Assembly (NCBI GenBank): GCA_003222455.1
Contig: QHWF01000088.1
Coordinates: 1-14,877, forward strand
Reading direction: 5' to 3'
Source: Acidobacteriota bacterium
GTDB taxonomy: Bacteria; Acidobacteriota; Vicinamibacteria; Vicinamibacterales; CAVVIG01
Length of the DNA: 14,877 nucleotides
Shown here piece after piece: positions 1 through 8,140 of the stretch. How positions within the stretch are numbered: the stretch's first letter is position 1; each line of letters opens with the position of its first letter. The position numbers and the translations under genes are program-made. Under the pieces are notes generated by a model. That model was given only the letters and a program-made list of their open reading frames with translations, searched no databases and was not told where the DNA came from.

Positions 1-1
1 C

Positions 2-2648
2 CGCCTCGCCCGCCAGCGCAACATCTCGCTGCCGAGCGGCGACATCTTCGCGGAAACGCCGGTGGCCAAGGCCGGCGCGCGAAAGGGCGCGCCGGCGAAA
101 AAGCCGGAACCGCCGAAGCCGGTCGCACATCCCCTCCCGCCGCCGCGACTCGTCAAGACGGTGAAGCCGGCCGCAGTCGCTCCGCCACCACCATCGGAGC
201 CTGAGCCCGAGCCGGTCCCGGCGCTCGAGCCGCCGGTCGCAGCGGCGCCGCCCGAGGTGGTTGCGCCGGCACCGCCGCCGGTCGTGGTGGCAGAAGCTCC
301 GCTGCTGCCCGTCGTGGAACCGACAATTGAACCGGCACCGCCGCCCGTCGTGGAACCTCCGGCTCCGGCCGCGGAAGCGCCAGTCGCCGCCGCGCCGCCT
401 GCGCCGGCACCGCCAGCGGTCGAACCGCCCGCACCGGCAGCCAGGCCGGCGGCGCCGGGTCGCGTGGTTCCCCCGACGCTGCGCCTCAGGATCGAAGAAC
501 AACGGCCAACGACGCCGACGCCGCCGCTGCCGACCGCGCCAGCGCCGCGAGCCGTGTCCCGCCCGGCGCCGAAACCGCCCGAACGGCCGGCCATTCCGAC
601 AACTGCGCGGCCCGCTGCCGCCGGTGTTGCCGCGGCTGCGGGCCAGACCGGTACGGCTGGTGTGCGTCCTCCGGCGCCGATGCAGCGGCCACCCGGTGCG
701 CCGGCTGCGGGCCAGCGGCCCTCGTACCCGTCGTCGAGACCTCAGCCGCCCATGGGTGGGCCGCGTCCGCTTCCGTCGCAACCGATTCGCGCGCAGCAGC
801 CGGGCTCGGCCCCGCGGCCTCCGCAGCAGTATCCGTATCCGCAACGGCCGGGGATGCCCTCCCGTCCTCCATTTGGCGGTCAGCGCCCCGGTGGCGGCGG
901 GCGGCCTGCCGCAACCCAGCGACGCGATCAGGGCCCGCGTCCGACTGCGTCGTCGATGCCGGCCGCGCCGCCACCGGTGACGCGGAACATTACGTTGGCG
1001 GAGGGCATGACTGTCAAAGACCTTGCGGACAAGCTGGACGTGCGCGTCAAGGACGTGCTCGCCAAGCTGCTGATGAAGCGGCTGATGCTGACCATCAACT
1101 CGACGCTGGACACGGAAACGGCCACGATGATTGCACGCGAATTTGGCGCAGACGTCCAGATGCGCAGCTTCGAGGAGGAACTTCTGCAGGTCGACACCGA
1201 CGAAGCACGCGCCGAAGACGTGGTCACGCGAGCACCGGTCGTCACCGTGATGGGCCACGTCGATCACGGCAAGACGAGCCTGCTCGATGTCATCCGCGAA
1301 ACCCGCGTGGCCGAGCGGGAAGCGGGCGGCATCACGCAGCACATCGGCGCGTATCACGTCACGATCAACAAGCGCAATATCGTGTTCCTGGACACGCCGG
1401 GCCACGAAGCATTCACGCTGATGCGCGCCCGTGGCGCCAAGGTCACCGACATCGTCATCCTGGTTGTCGCGGCAGACGACGGTGTGATGCCGCAGACGAG
1501 GGAAGCGATCGATCACGCCCGGGCGGCCAACGTGCCGATCGTCGTGGCGATCAACAAGATCGACAAGCCGAACGCCAATCCGGAGCGGGTCAAGCGCGAG
1601 CTGACCGAGCTGAACCTGATGCCGGAAGAGTGGGGCGGGCAGACGGTCACCGTCGAGGTGTCGGCGCGGAAGAAACAGAACATCGAGCTGCTGCTCGAAA
1701 TGGTGCTGCTCGTCAGCGATATTGGCGACCTGAAGGCCAACCCGAAGCGCAACGCGACCGGCACCGTCCTCGAATCGAAGCTCGACAAGGGACGTGGTCC
1801 CGTGGCCACGGTGCTGGTGCAGGATGGAACGCTGAGCGTGGGCGACACCTTCATCGCGGGACCGATTGTCGGCCGCGTGCGCGCGTTGATCGACGACCGC
1901 GGCCGCCCCACGAAGGCGGCGGGGCCGTCCACGCCGGTCGAAGTCCTCGGCCTGACCGGGCTGCCGCAGCCGGGCGACGTGTTCCAGGTGGCCGACGCGG
2001 CGAAGGCGCGTCAGATTGCGGCCTTCCGCGAGGAACAGGCGAAGACGCGCGCGCTCGGCTCAAAAGGCGCGCGGCTCACGCTCGAATCGCTGCAGGCGCA
2101 GATCGCCGAAGGCGGCATGAAGGAACTGCCGATCATCATCAAGGCCGACGTGCAGGGCTCGGCCGAGGTGCTGGCCGACACGCTGGCAAAGCTGACGGAC
2201 GAGAAGGTCAAGATTCGTATTATCCACGCCGGCGTCGGGGCGGTGAACGAATCGGACGTGCTGCTCGCCTCGGCGTCGAATGCCATCATCATCGCCTTCA
2301 ACGTGCGGCCCGATCGCAACGCAGAAGACATCGCCACGCGCGAGCGCGTCGATATCCGACAGCATTCGGTGATCTACAACGTGACCGACGAAATGAAGAA
2401 GGCGATGACCGGACTGCTCGAGCCGACGTTCAAAGAGGTCCGGATCGGGATCGCCGAGGTCCGCGACACGTTCAAGGTCCCGAAGTTCGGCACCATTGCC
2501 GGCCGGATCGCTCCGGCGCTTCAAGGACGACGTGAGCGAAGTGAAGACCGGATTCGAGTGCGGCATCGGCTTCGAGCGCTACCACGACATCAAAGTCGGG
2601 GACATGATCGAGGTGTTCGCCATGGAACGGGTGGCTGTCACTGCCTAG
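2..2648 (+). CDS. infB: Translation initiation factor IF-2, 5'-partial, 3' end frameshifted
   Basis: IF2 is the GTPase that places fMet-tRNA on the 30S subunit and promotes subunit joining. The frame is open to the window edge, and the residues before the GTG at 62 (RLARQRNISLPSGDIFAET) look like IF2 N-terminal sequence, so the gene starts upstream. About 300 Pro/Ala-rich linker residues follow, then the IF2 assembly domain (TVKDLADKLDV, about 990-1160) and the G domain: G1 GHVDHGKT at 1253, G3 DTPGHEAF, G4 NKID, then domains II, III and the start of the last domain (FKVPKFGTIAG, ending 2503). There the frame breaks. Frame 2 runs on to 2824 with non-IF2 sequence, while the expected C-terminus (GSLRRFKDDVSEV, FECGIGFERYHDIKVGDMIEVF) lies in another frame from 2505 to the TAG at 2646-2648. 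Roughly 28 residues (about 83 nt) found in other IF2 proteins are missing between the two parts. Identity is certain. Whether the break is real or an assembly error is open. Confidence 0.95.
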
Positions 2649-2686
2649 CACGAACCCCAGCATCCCGGTGGTCGTCACATTCTTTT

Positions 2687-2759
2687 GCCACGAAGACACG
2701 AAGCCCACGAAGAAGAAGATGTGTTCTATTCTTCTTCGTGATCTTCGTGGCTTCGTGGC
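2687..2759. repeat. 31-bp imperfect inverted repeat (CACGAAG family)
   Basis: The arms at 2687-2717 and 2729-2759 match as reverse complements at 28 of 31 positions around an 11-nt loop. Each arm contains three copies of CACGAAG. The element lies 38 bp after the infB stop and 39 bp before the ylxP start. In RNA it would form a very stable hairpin, but no T-tract follows, so it is not a classical intrinsic terminator. Palindromes with this core are, from memory, dispersed in many Acidobacteriota, Planctomycetota and Verrucomicrobiota genomes; I could not check that here. Confidence 0.85.
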
Positions 2760-2798
2760 GTGCGGATTGGGAATTCGAAAATCCTGATTCGAAATTCA

Positions 2799-3080
2799 AT
2801 GGTGGTGGGCCTGTTGACGGTTGAGCTCCATGTGCCCGGCAGTCAGTCGCTGAAAGAGAAGCGGATGGTCCTGCGGCGGATCAAGGACCGGCTGAAGAAG
2901 TTCAACGTGGCAGTGTCCGAGGTCGAGCACCAGGACCTCTGGCAGCGCGCCGCACTCGCCGTCGTCACCGTCAGCACGGACGAGAAGCATGCCGATCGCG
3001 AGCTGACGGCGGTGGCCGAAGAAATCGAGCGGGTCGAACCGGGACTGATTACGCGTACCGAAACGGAGTTCCTGACATGA
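2799..3080 (+). CDS. ylxP: YlxP/DUF503 family protein
   Basis: This 93-residue protein has the hallmarks of the DUF503 (YlxP) family: an opening VVGLLTVELHVPGSQSLKEKR, then VLRRIKDRLKKFNVAVSEVEHQDLWQRA, and the usual length of about 90-95 residues. The family is commonly encoded between infB and rbfA and has been linked to ribosome or 30S maturation; its biochemical role is not firmly established. ATG 2799 is preferred over the TTG at 2760 because MVVGLLTVELH matches the family N-terminus. The 5' flank has no good Shine-Dalgarno sequence; it holds two copies of ATTCGAAA (2770s-2790s) after the inverted repeat. It lies in the same direction as infB and rbfA. Confidence 0.9.
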   Translation: MVVGLLTVELHVPGSQSLKEKRMVLRRIKDRLKKFNVAVSEVEHQDLWQRAALAVVTVSTDEKHADRELTAVAEEIERVEPGLITRTETEFLT

Positions 3081-3087
3081 GGCACTT

Positions 3088-3122
3088 CTCAAGTCTCAAG
3101 TCTCAAGTCTCAAGTCTCAAGT
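3088..3122. repeat. Tandem array of CTCAAGT (5 exact 7-bp units)
   Basis: Five exact copies of CTCAAGT begin 7 bp after the ylxP stop, followed by a partial CTCA at 3123-3126. Each unit is complementary to a unit of the downstream array (3153-3194) except at one base of seven, so the two arrays could fold together. Confidence 0.95.
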
Positions 3123-3150
3123 CTCAGCGCTCGAATGAAGGCGCGGGGCT

Positions 3151-3196
<46 letters not shown>

Positions 3197-3197
3197 A

Positions 3198-3575
3198 ATG
3201 CCTCAAGGCTCGCGGCCCGAACGCGTCGCCGATCAAATCCGCAGCGAGCTTGGCGATCTGCTGGCGCGCGAAGTGCACGATCCCGGTCTGGGGTTCGTCA
3301 CCATTACCAGGGTCCAGCTGACCCGCGACCTTCAGCAGGCGCGCGTGTTCTACACCGTCCTCGGCGACGAAAAGGGGCGGCGCCAGTCCGATCGCACGTT
3401 GCATCGTGCGTTGCCGTTTCTGCGACGTCAGATCGGCGCGCGCCTGCGATTGAAACGCGTGCCTGAATTGCAATTCATTTACGATGAATCGATCGCCGGT
3501 CAGGACCGCATCGAACAGCTGATCAACGAGCTCCACGCCGCGCCGGCGCCCACCGATGACGACGACCAATCCTGA
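3198..3575 (+). CDS. rbfA: 30S ribosome-binding factor A
   Basis: RbfA is a small KH-fold protein that binds the 30S subunit late in assembly and helps 16S rRNA 5'-end maturation. The 125-residue product has the usual RbfA length and pattern: RPERVADQIRSELGDLLAREVHDPGLGFVTITRVQLTRDLQQARVFY, then a conserved stretch (LPFLRRQIGARLRLKRVPELQFIYDESI). The TTG at 3186 lies inside the heptamer array, so ATG 3198 (MPQGSRPERV) is the better start. The 3' end overlaps nrnA by 20 bp. The order infB-ylxP-rbfA-nrnA-truB is a conserved bacterial arrangement. Confidence 0.95.
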   Translation: MPQGSRPERVADQIRSELGDLLAREVHDPGLGFVTITRVQLTRDLQQARVFYTVLGDEKGRRQSDRTLHRALPFLRRQIGARLRLKRVPELQFIYDESIAGQDRIEQLINELHAAPAPTDDDDQS

Positions 3576-4539
3576 CCTCCAGCAAATCGTCCACGCGATT
3601 CGCTCGCGCGAGCGGTTCGTGCTCTCATCGCACGCCCGCCCCGATGGCGACTCCATCGGATCCCAGCTCGCGATGGCCTTCGCGCTGCGGGAACTCGGAA
3701 AACAGGCCGTCGTTGTCAACGCCGACCCGGCGCCTCCTCCCCTGCAGCTGTTTCCCGGCGTCGCCGACATCGTCATCGCGCCGCGAGTGGAGGGCGCTTT
3801 CGACGCGGCGATCGTCATGGAATGCGGCGATCTGACCCGGACCGGTGTCGAAGGACTCGACCAGTACTTCGTCATCAATATCGATCATCATCCGGACAAC
3901 AGGGCCTACGGCGCCATCAACTGGTTCGACTCGACCGCGGCCGCGTGCGGCGAGATGGTCTACGCTCTCGTCGGCGCACTCGGCGTGAAGGTGACGGTGA
4001 ACATTGCGACGCACGTCTACCTGGCCATTCTCACCGACACCGGGTCGTTTCATTATTCGGGCATCTCGCCGCGTACGTTCGACATCTGCCGCGAGGTCGT
4101 CGAGGCCGGCGTGGATCCGGTGCGGGTGGCGCGCGACGTGTACGACAGCAACAACATGGGCCGGCTCAAGCTGTTTGGCGCCGTGCTGAGCGGGATGCAG
4201 ATCGATCGCACCGGACGCATCGCGATCGTGTACCTCGATCATGAAATGGTGCGGGCCGCAGGCGGCACATACGAGGACACCGAAGGCCTGATCAACCTCC
4301 CGCTGACGGTCAAGGAGATCCAGGCGGTAATCTTCTTCAAGCAGATCGAAGGCGAGCAGTACCGGGTCAGCATGCGATCGAAAGGCGACGTCGACGTCGG
4401 TCTCGTCGCCAAGGAGTACGGTGGCGGCGGCCACCGGAACGCCGCCGGCTGCACCGCCACCGGCGGGATCGATTCGCTGCAGAAACAATTCGTCGAAAAA
4501 GTCACCGCAGTCATCGATGGACGGCCTGCTCCTCGTTGA
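3556..4539 (+). CDS. nrnA: DHH/DHHA1 phosphoesterase, NrnA-like nanoRNase / pAp phosphatase
   Basis: NrnA-type enzymes degrade 2-5-nt RNA oligomers and often dephosphorylate pAp (3'-phosphoadenosine 5'-phosphate). The 327 residues match the family in length and order: SSHARPDGDSIGS near residue 25 (His26, Asp30 and Asp32 as metal ligands), MECGDLTRTG, the DHH motif in NIDHHPDN, ILTDTGSFHYS, and the C-terminal DHHA1 substrate-binding motif GGGGHRNAAGC. It starts inside rbfA and ends inside truB, with no Shine-Dalgarno sequence before its ATG, which suggests translational coupling. Its products-to-mononucleotides role complements PNPase encoded 1.4 kb downstream. Substrate preference cannot be read from sequence. 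Confidence 0.93.
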   Translation: MTTTNPDLQQIVHAIRSRERFVLSSHARPDGDSIGSQLAMAFALRELGKQAVVVNADPAPPPLQLFPGVADIVIAPRVEGAFDAAIVMECGDLTRTGVEGLDQYFVINIDHHPDNRAYGAINWFDSTAAACGEMVYALVGALGVKVTVNIATHVYLAILTDTGSFHYSGISPRTFDICREVVEAGVDPVRVARDVYDSNNMGRLKLFGAVLSGMQIDRTGRIAIVYLDHEMVRAAGGTYEDTEGLINLPLTVKEIQAVIFFKQIEGEQYRVSMRSKGDVDVGLVAKEYGGGGHRNAAGCTATGGIDSLQKQFVEKVTAVIDGRPAPR

Positions 4540-5452
4540 CAAACCGGCGGGTCCGACGTCGCACGATGTCGTCGAGCGGATGCGCCGCATCCTGCGCGAG
4601 CCGCGCATCGGCCACACCGGTACCCTCGACCCGGCGGCGACAGGCCTCTTGCCGCTCGTCGTTGGTCGTGCGACTCGGCTCGCCCGTTTTCTGAGCGCGA
4701 GCGACAAGAGCTATGAAGCGGCGATCCGGCTCGGCGTCACCACCGCGACGGGCGACGCCGGCGGCGAGTCCGCGGGTCCGCCTTACGTTGGACCGTTGCC
4801 ATTGCGCGACGCGATCGATCGTGCGCTGAATGCGTTTCGCGGCACGTATCCGCAGCGGCCTCCGGCGTTCTCCGCAAAACGGATCGCGGGCCAGCGCAGT
4901 TACAAGATCGCCCGGCGCGCACGCTCGAGCCCCGACGAAGGCGCTCTCCCCGTCCAGGCCGCGGCGGTGAACGTCACGGCCCACACCATCGACCTGGTCG
5001 CGTACGAGAGCGACACGCTCACGCTGCGGCTCGACGTCTCCGCGGGTTTCTACGTTCGATCGCTCGCGCACGATCTCGGACAGCACCTGGGCCCTGGCGC
5101 GCACCTGGTGACGCTGCGGCGAACCAGGGCCGGTGCGTTCACGGTGGACGACGCGATTCCGCTGGCAATCGCCGAGCAGCAGCCGGAGCGGGCGGTCGCG
5201 GCGGTTGTCCCGATGGCCGGCATGCTGGCCAACTGGTCGTCAGTCGTGCTGAGTGCCGAAGGCGTGCGGCGCGCCCTCAACGGCCGCGACCTGGGTCCGG
5301 GAGACATTCAGAGGACGTTCGGAAGCGGCATTTTCGCCGCCCGCCCTTCATTCGCGCACGTGCGGCTCGTCGACGATGCCGGCGAGTTGATTGGGATTGG
5401 TGAGCCAGCGAACACGCCTGGGCTTTTGCATCCCTCTGTTGTTCTGAGGTAA
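4517..5452 (+). CDS. truB: tRNA pseudouridine(55) synthase
   Basis: TruB converts U55 of the tRNA T-loop to pseudouridine and acts as a tRNA chaperone. From ATG 4517 the protein is 311 residues, normal for the family. It opens MDGLLLVDKPAGPTSHDVV, has the catalytic Asp38 in GHTGTLDPAATG, then SYEAAIRLGVTTATGD, a QRPPAFSAKR segment and SAGFYVRSLAHDLG. An upstream GTG at 4421 exists but lies in nrnA and would add residues outside the family alignment, so it is not used. It overlaps nrnA by 23 bp and ends 112 bp before rpsO. Confidence 0.95.
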   Translation: MDGLLLVDKPAGPTSHDVVERMRRILREPRIGHTGTLDPAATGLLPLVVGRATRLARFLSASDKSYEAAIRLGVTTATGDAGGESAGPPYVGPLPLRDAIDRALNAFRGTYPQRPPAFSAKRIAGQRSYKIARRARSSPDEGALPVQAAAVNVTAHTIDLVAYESDTLTLRLDVSAGFYVRSLAHDLGQHLGPGAHLVTLRRTRAGAFTVDDAIPLAIAEQQPERAVAAVVPMAGMLANWSSVVLSAEGVRRALNGRDLGPGDIQRTFGSGIFAARPSFAHVRLVDDAGELIGIGEPANTPGLLHPSVVLR

Positions 5453-5564
5453 CATGTTGAGCTTGCTGGAGTAAGGACATTTCAGACATACGGCGCATCT
5501 GGTCTGGAGCGCGGGCGAACCCGTGGAGCACCGGCACTGGGGCGTCCGTGGAGGATCAGGGCAC
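5453..5564 (+). promoter_or_regulatory. rpsO 5' leader with hairpin and Shine-Dalgarno site
   Basis: This 112-bp gap holds GCGGG-CGAA-CCCGT (stem 5511-5515 with 5520-5524, tetraloop CGAA) and a strong GGAGG at 5550-5554, 10 nt before GTG 5565. The octamer CCGTGGAG occurs twice, at 5521-5528 and 5546-5553, the second copy carrying the Shine-Dalgarno sequence. S15 autoregulates through structured leaders in several bacteria; a similar role here is only an inference. I found no convincing -35/-10 pair. Confidence 0.35.
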
Positions 5565-5834
5565 GTGGCACTGAGCAAAGATCGCAAGACCGAGTTGATC
5601 GGGAGTTACAAGACACACGACGCGGACACCGGCTCCCCGGAAGTGCAGGTAGCCATCCTCAGCGAGCGCATCAACTACCTCACGGAGCATTTCAAGGCGC
5701 ACGCAAAGGACCATCATTCGCGGCGCGGCCTGCTGATGCTGGTGGGCCGCCGCCGGCGGTTGCTCGACTACCTCAAGATGAAGGACGCTCAGCGGTACGC
5801 CGAACTCATCAAGCGGCTCAACATCCGGAAGTGA
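5565..5834 (+). CDS. rpsO: 30S ribosomal protein S15
   Basis: S15 is a primary 16S rRNA-binding protein of the 30S platform. The 89-residue product has the standard length and signatures: LSKDRKTELIGSYKTHDADTGSPEVQVAILSERINYLTEHFKAHAKDHHSRRGLL and the closing GRRRRLLDYLKMKDAQRYAELIKRLNIRK. The GTG at 5565 is chosen because GGAGG sits 10 nt upstream and the family starts close to LSKD. The upstream GTG at 5523 would add 14 unrelated residues. It is followed by pnp, the usual neighbour in many phyla. Confidence 0.97.
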   Translation: MALSKDRKTELIGSYKTHDADTGSPEVQVAILSERINYLTEHFKAHAKDHHSRRGLLMLVGRRRRLLDYLKMKDAQRYAELIKRLNIRK

Positions 5835-5888
5835 GCGCGGCGCCATGAGAATCTGACGGGCAGAGCACGCTCGCACCTACGTCCTGGC

Positions 5889-5908
5889 GGGCGGAGCAGG
5901 ATCCGCCC
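5889..5908 (+). promoter_or_regulatory. Hairpin in the rpsO-pnp intergenic leader
   Basis: GGGCGGA at 5889-5895 pairs perfectly with TCCGCCC at 5902-5908 across a 6-nt loop, ending 21 nt before the pnp ATG. No U-tract follows, so it is unlikely to be an intrinsic terminator. In E. coli, the pnp leader hairpin is cut by RNase III and used by PNPase to repress itself. This stem is shorter, and a comparable role is inference from position. Confidence 0.5.
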
Positions 5909-5929
5909 CAACATCCCGATAATTTGATT

Positions 5930-8059
5930 ATGTCTACACAAACGCGCGAACTCACCATCGGCAACAAGACCCTGCGGTTCGAAACAGGCAAGCTCGCCAA
6001 GCAGGCACACGGTTCGGTGATCGTGCGCTACGGCGACTCGGTTGTGCTCGTCACCGCCTGTCGTGCGGCCAACCCGCGCGAAGGCATCGATTTTCTGCCG
6101 CTCACGGTCGATTATCGCGAATACACCTATGCGTCCGGGCGCATCCCCGGCGGCTTCTTCAAACGTGAGGGGAAGCCGGCCGAAAAGGAAGTGCTCACCA
6201 GCCGGGTGATCGATCGGCCTATTCGGCCGCTGTTCCCATCGGGTTGGCGGTTCGAGACGCAGGTGATCGCCCTGGTGCTGTCGGCCGACACGGAAAACGA
6301 CACGGACGTGCTGGCCATCACCGGCGCATCCGCTGCGCTGGCGCTGTCCGAGATTCCCTTTGAGAAGACGATCGCGGGCGTTCGCGTCGGGTTGCTCGAC
6401 GGGGAATACGTCATCAACCCCACGTTCGAGCAGCGCAAAGTGAGCCGCCTCGATCTGGTCGTCGCCGGTACCCGGGACGGCATCGTGATGGTCGAAGCAG
6501 GCGCGAAGGAAGTGAGCGAAGAGCAGGTGGTTGCCGCGCTTGAAGCGGCGCACGCCGCGATCCGGCAAATCGTCACGACCATCGACGATCTGGCGGCCCA
6601 CGCCGGCACGAAGAAGCTGCAGGTGCAGCGGAAGCAGATCGGCCACGACTTCTACCGCGACGTCGAAGAAAAAGTCATGGTGCCGCTCACGGAAGCGATG
6701 CGGATCCGGGGCAAGCTGGAGAACTACGATCGCGTGGACCAGGTCCTCGACGATCTCGTGGCGGCGCTGCCGGAAGGTGAAGTCGAGCGGAAGCTCGAAG
6801 CCAAGCAGATTTTCAAGGATCTGAAGGAAAAGGTCCTGCGCGATGAAGTGCTGCGGCACGGAGTCCGGCTGGACGGCCGCAAGTTCGACGAAGTGCGGCC
6901 GATCTGGATCGAAACGAGCGTGCTGCCGCGCACGCACGGGTCGGCGGTCTTCACTCGCGGCGAGACGCAGGCGCTCGTGACCTGCACGTTGGGGACGGCC
7001 GAAGACGCGCAGAAGGTCGAGAGCTTCGAGGGGGAGCAGTGGAAGAGCTTCATGCTCCACTACAACTTCCCGCCCTTCTCCGTCGGCGAAGTGGCGTTCC
7101 TGCGCGGCCCGGGACGCCGCGAAGTGGGTCACGGCGCCCTCGCGGAGCGCGCGCTCGCGTCGATGATTCCCGGCGAAGAGCAGTTCCCGTACACCGTGCG
7201 CGTGGTCTCGGACATTCTCGAATCGAATGGATCGTCGTCGATGGCGTCGGTGTGCGGCGGCGCCCTGGCGATGATGGACGCCGGCGTGCCGTTGAAGGCT
7301 GCGGTCGCCGGCATCGCCATGGGCCTCGTCATGGACGAGGCGACGGGCAAGTACGCCGTGCTGTCGGATATCGCAGGGGCCGAGGATCACTACGGCGACA
7401 TGGACTTCAAGGTGGCGGGCACGGCCGATGGCATCACCGCGCTGCAGATGGACATCAAGGTCAGCGGCATTACGACCGAGGTGATGCGCGCCGCGCTCGA
7501 ACAGGCGCGCCGCGGACGGCTGCACATTCTCGAAAAGATGCGCGAGGCGTTGCCCGCGCCGCGCCGGAGCATTTCGGCGTTTGCGCCGCGCATCGTCACG
7601 ATCCGCATTCCGGTGGACAAGATCCGCGACGTCATCGGTCCCGGCGGGAAGATGATCCGCAGCATCATCGAGCGGACCGGCGTCAAGATCGACGTCGAAG
7701 ACGATGGCCGCGTGAACGTCGCTTCGGCCGACGAGACGTCGGCACAGAAAGCCATCTCGATCATCCAGGAGCTGACCGCCACACCCGAGTTGAACAAGGT
7801 CTACCTGGGCAAGGTGCAGCGCATTACCGACTTCGGCGCGTTCGTCGAAATCATGCCCGGGACCGATGGACTGCTGCACGTCTCGGAAATCGCGAACCAT
7901 CGCGTGAAGGACGTGCGTGACGAGCTGAAGGAAGGGGAACAGCTCCTGGTGAAAGTGATCAACATCGATCCGACGGGGAAAATTCGACTCAGCCGCAAGG
8001 CGCTGCTGCAGGAAGAAGGGACAGGGACCCGGCAACAGGAACACACCACGAAATCCTAG
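5930..8059 (+). CDS. pnp: Polyribonucleotide nucleotidyltransferase (PNPase)
   Basis: PNPase is a trimeric 3'-5' phosphorolytic exoribonuclease that releases nucleoside diphosphates from RNA and is central to mRNA decay. The 709-residue protein has all domains in order: first RNase PH core (SRVIDRPIRPLFP), alpha-helical linker (about residues 220-300), second catalytic RNase PH core with the phosphate-binding NGSSSMASVCGG, then KH (IRIPVDKIRDVIGPGGKMIRSI) and S1 (GKVQRITDFGAFVEIMPGTDGLLHVSEI). It looks complete. ATG 5930 is preferred to TTG 5924, giving MSTQTRELTIGN. No good Shine-Dalgarno sequence is near; a GCAGGA lies in the loop of the upstream hairpin, about 30 nt away. Confidence 0.97.
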   Translation: MSTQTRELTIGNKTLRFETGKLAKQAHGSVIVRYGDSVVLVTACRAANPREGIDFLPLTVDYREYTYASGRIPGGFFKREGKPAEKEVLTSRVIDRPIRPLFPSGWRFETQVIALVLSADTENDTDVLAITGASAALALSEIPFEKTIAGVRVGLLDGEYVINPTFEQRKVSRLDLVVAGTRDGIVMVEAGAKEVSEEQVVAALEAAHAAIRQIVTTIDDLAAHAGTKKLQVQRKQIGHDFYRDVEEKVMVPLTEAMRIRGKLENYDRVDQVLDDLVAALPEGEVERKLEAKQIFKDLKEKVLRDEVLRHGVRLDGRKFDEVRPIWIETSVLPRTHGSAVFTRGETQALVTCTLGTAEDAQKVESFEGEQWKSFMLHYNFPPFSVGEVAFLRGPGRREVGHGALAERALASMIPGEEQFPYTVRVVSDILESNGSSSMASVCGGALAMMDAGVPLKAAVAGIAMGLVMDEATGKYAVLSDIAGAEDHYGDMDFKVAGTADGITALQMDIKVSGITTEVMRAALEQARRGRLHILEKMREALPAPRRSISAFAPRIVTIRIPVDKIRDVIGPGGKMIRSIIERTGVKIDVEDDGRVNVASADETSAQKAISIIQELTATPELNKVYLGKVQRITDFGAFVEIMPGTDGLLHVSEIANHRVKDVRDELKEGEQLLVKVINIDPTGKIRLSRKALLQEEGTGTRQQEHTTKS

Positions 8060-8079
8060 GCTCTCGGCTCTGGGCTAGG
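8059..8079. repeat. Degenerate 7-bp tandem repeat (GGCTCTC-like, 3 units)
   Basis: The units GGCTCTC, GGCTCTG and GGCTAGG follow each other directly from the last base of the pnp stop codon. The first 18 bases match the reverse complement of 10774-10791 at 16 positions. Confidence 0.6.
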
Positions 8080-8082
8080 CCC

Positions 8083-8136
8083 GGAAAGGACGCTGAAGAG
8101 CTGTATTTCTTAGCGGCCTTCGCGGCCTCTGCGTTC
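8083..8136. repeat. Imperfect palindromic repeat (CTTCGCGGCC/TTTGCGTT family)
   Basis: The right half, 8109-8136, matches 10302-10329 at 26 of 28 bases. The left half (AAAGGACGCTGAAGA region) is a decayed partner, since CGCTGAAGA nearly complements TCTTAGCG. It ends just before the GTG of the next gene and leaves that gene without a recognisable Shine-Dalgarno sequence. Confidence 0.7.
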
Positions 8137-8140
8137 CATC

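Noticed and set aside
2687..2759. Inverted repeat considered as an intrinsic terminator of infB
   Set aside because: No T-tract on the + strand after the stem; kept only as a repeat.
3625..4707. 360-codon open frame on the - strand opposite nrnA/truB
   Set aside because: Shadow frame of two well-identified genes, with no recognisable domain.
5453..5500. Sigma-70 type promoter before rpsO (TTGAGC or TTGCTG as -35)
   Set aside because: No acceptable -10 box at 16-18 bp spacing.
5789..8044. 751-codon open frame on the - strand opposite pnp
   Set aside because: Mirror of pnp in GC-rich codons; the product is rich in His, Arg and Asp without any motif, and PNPase on the + strand is complete.
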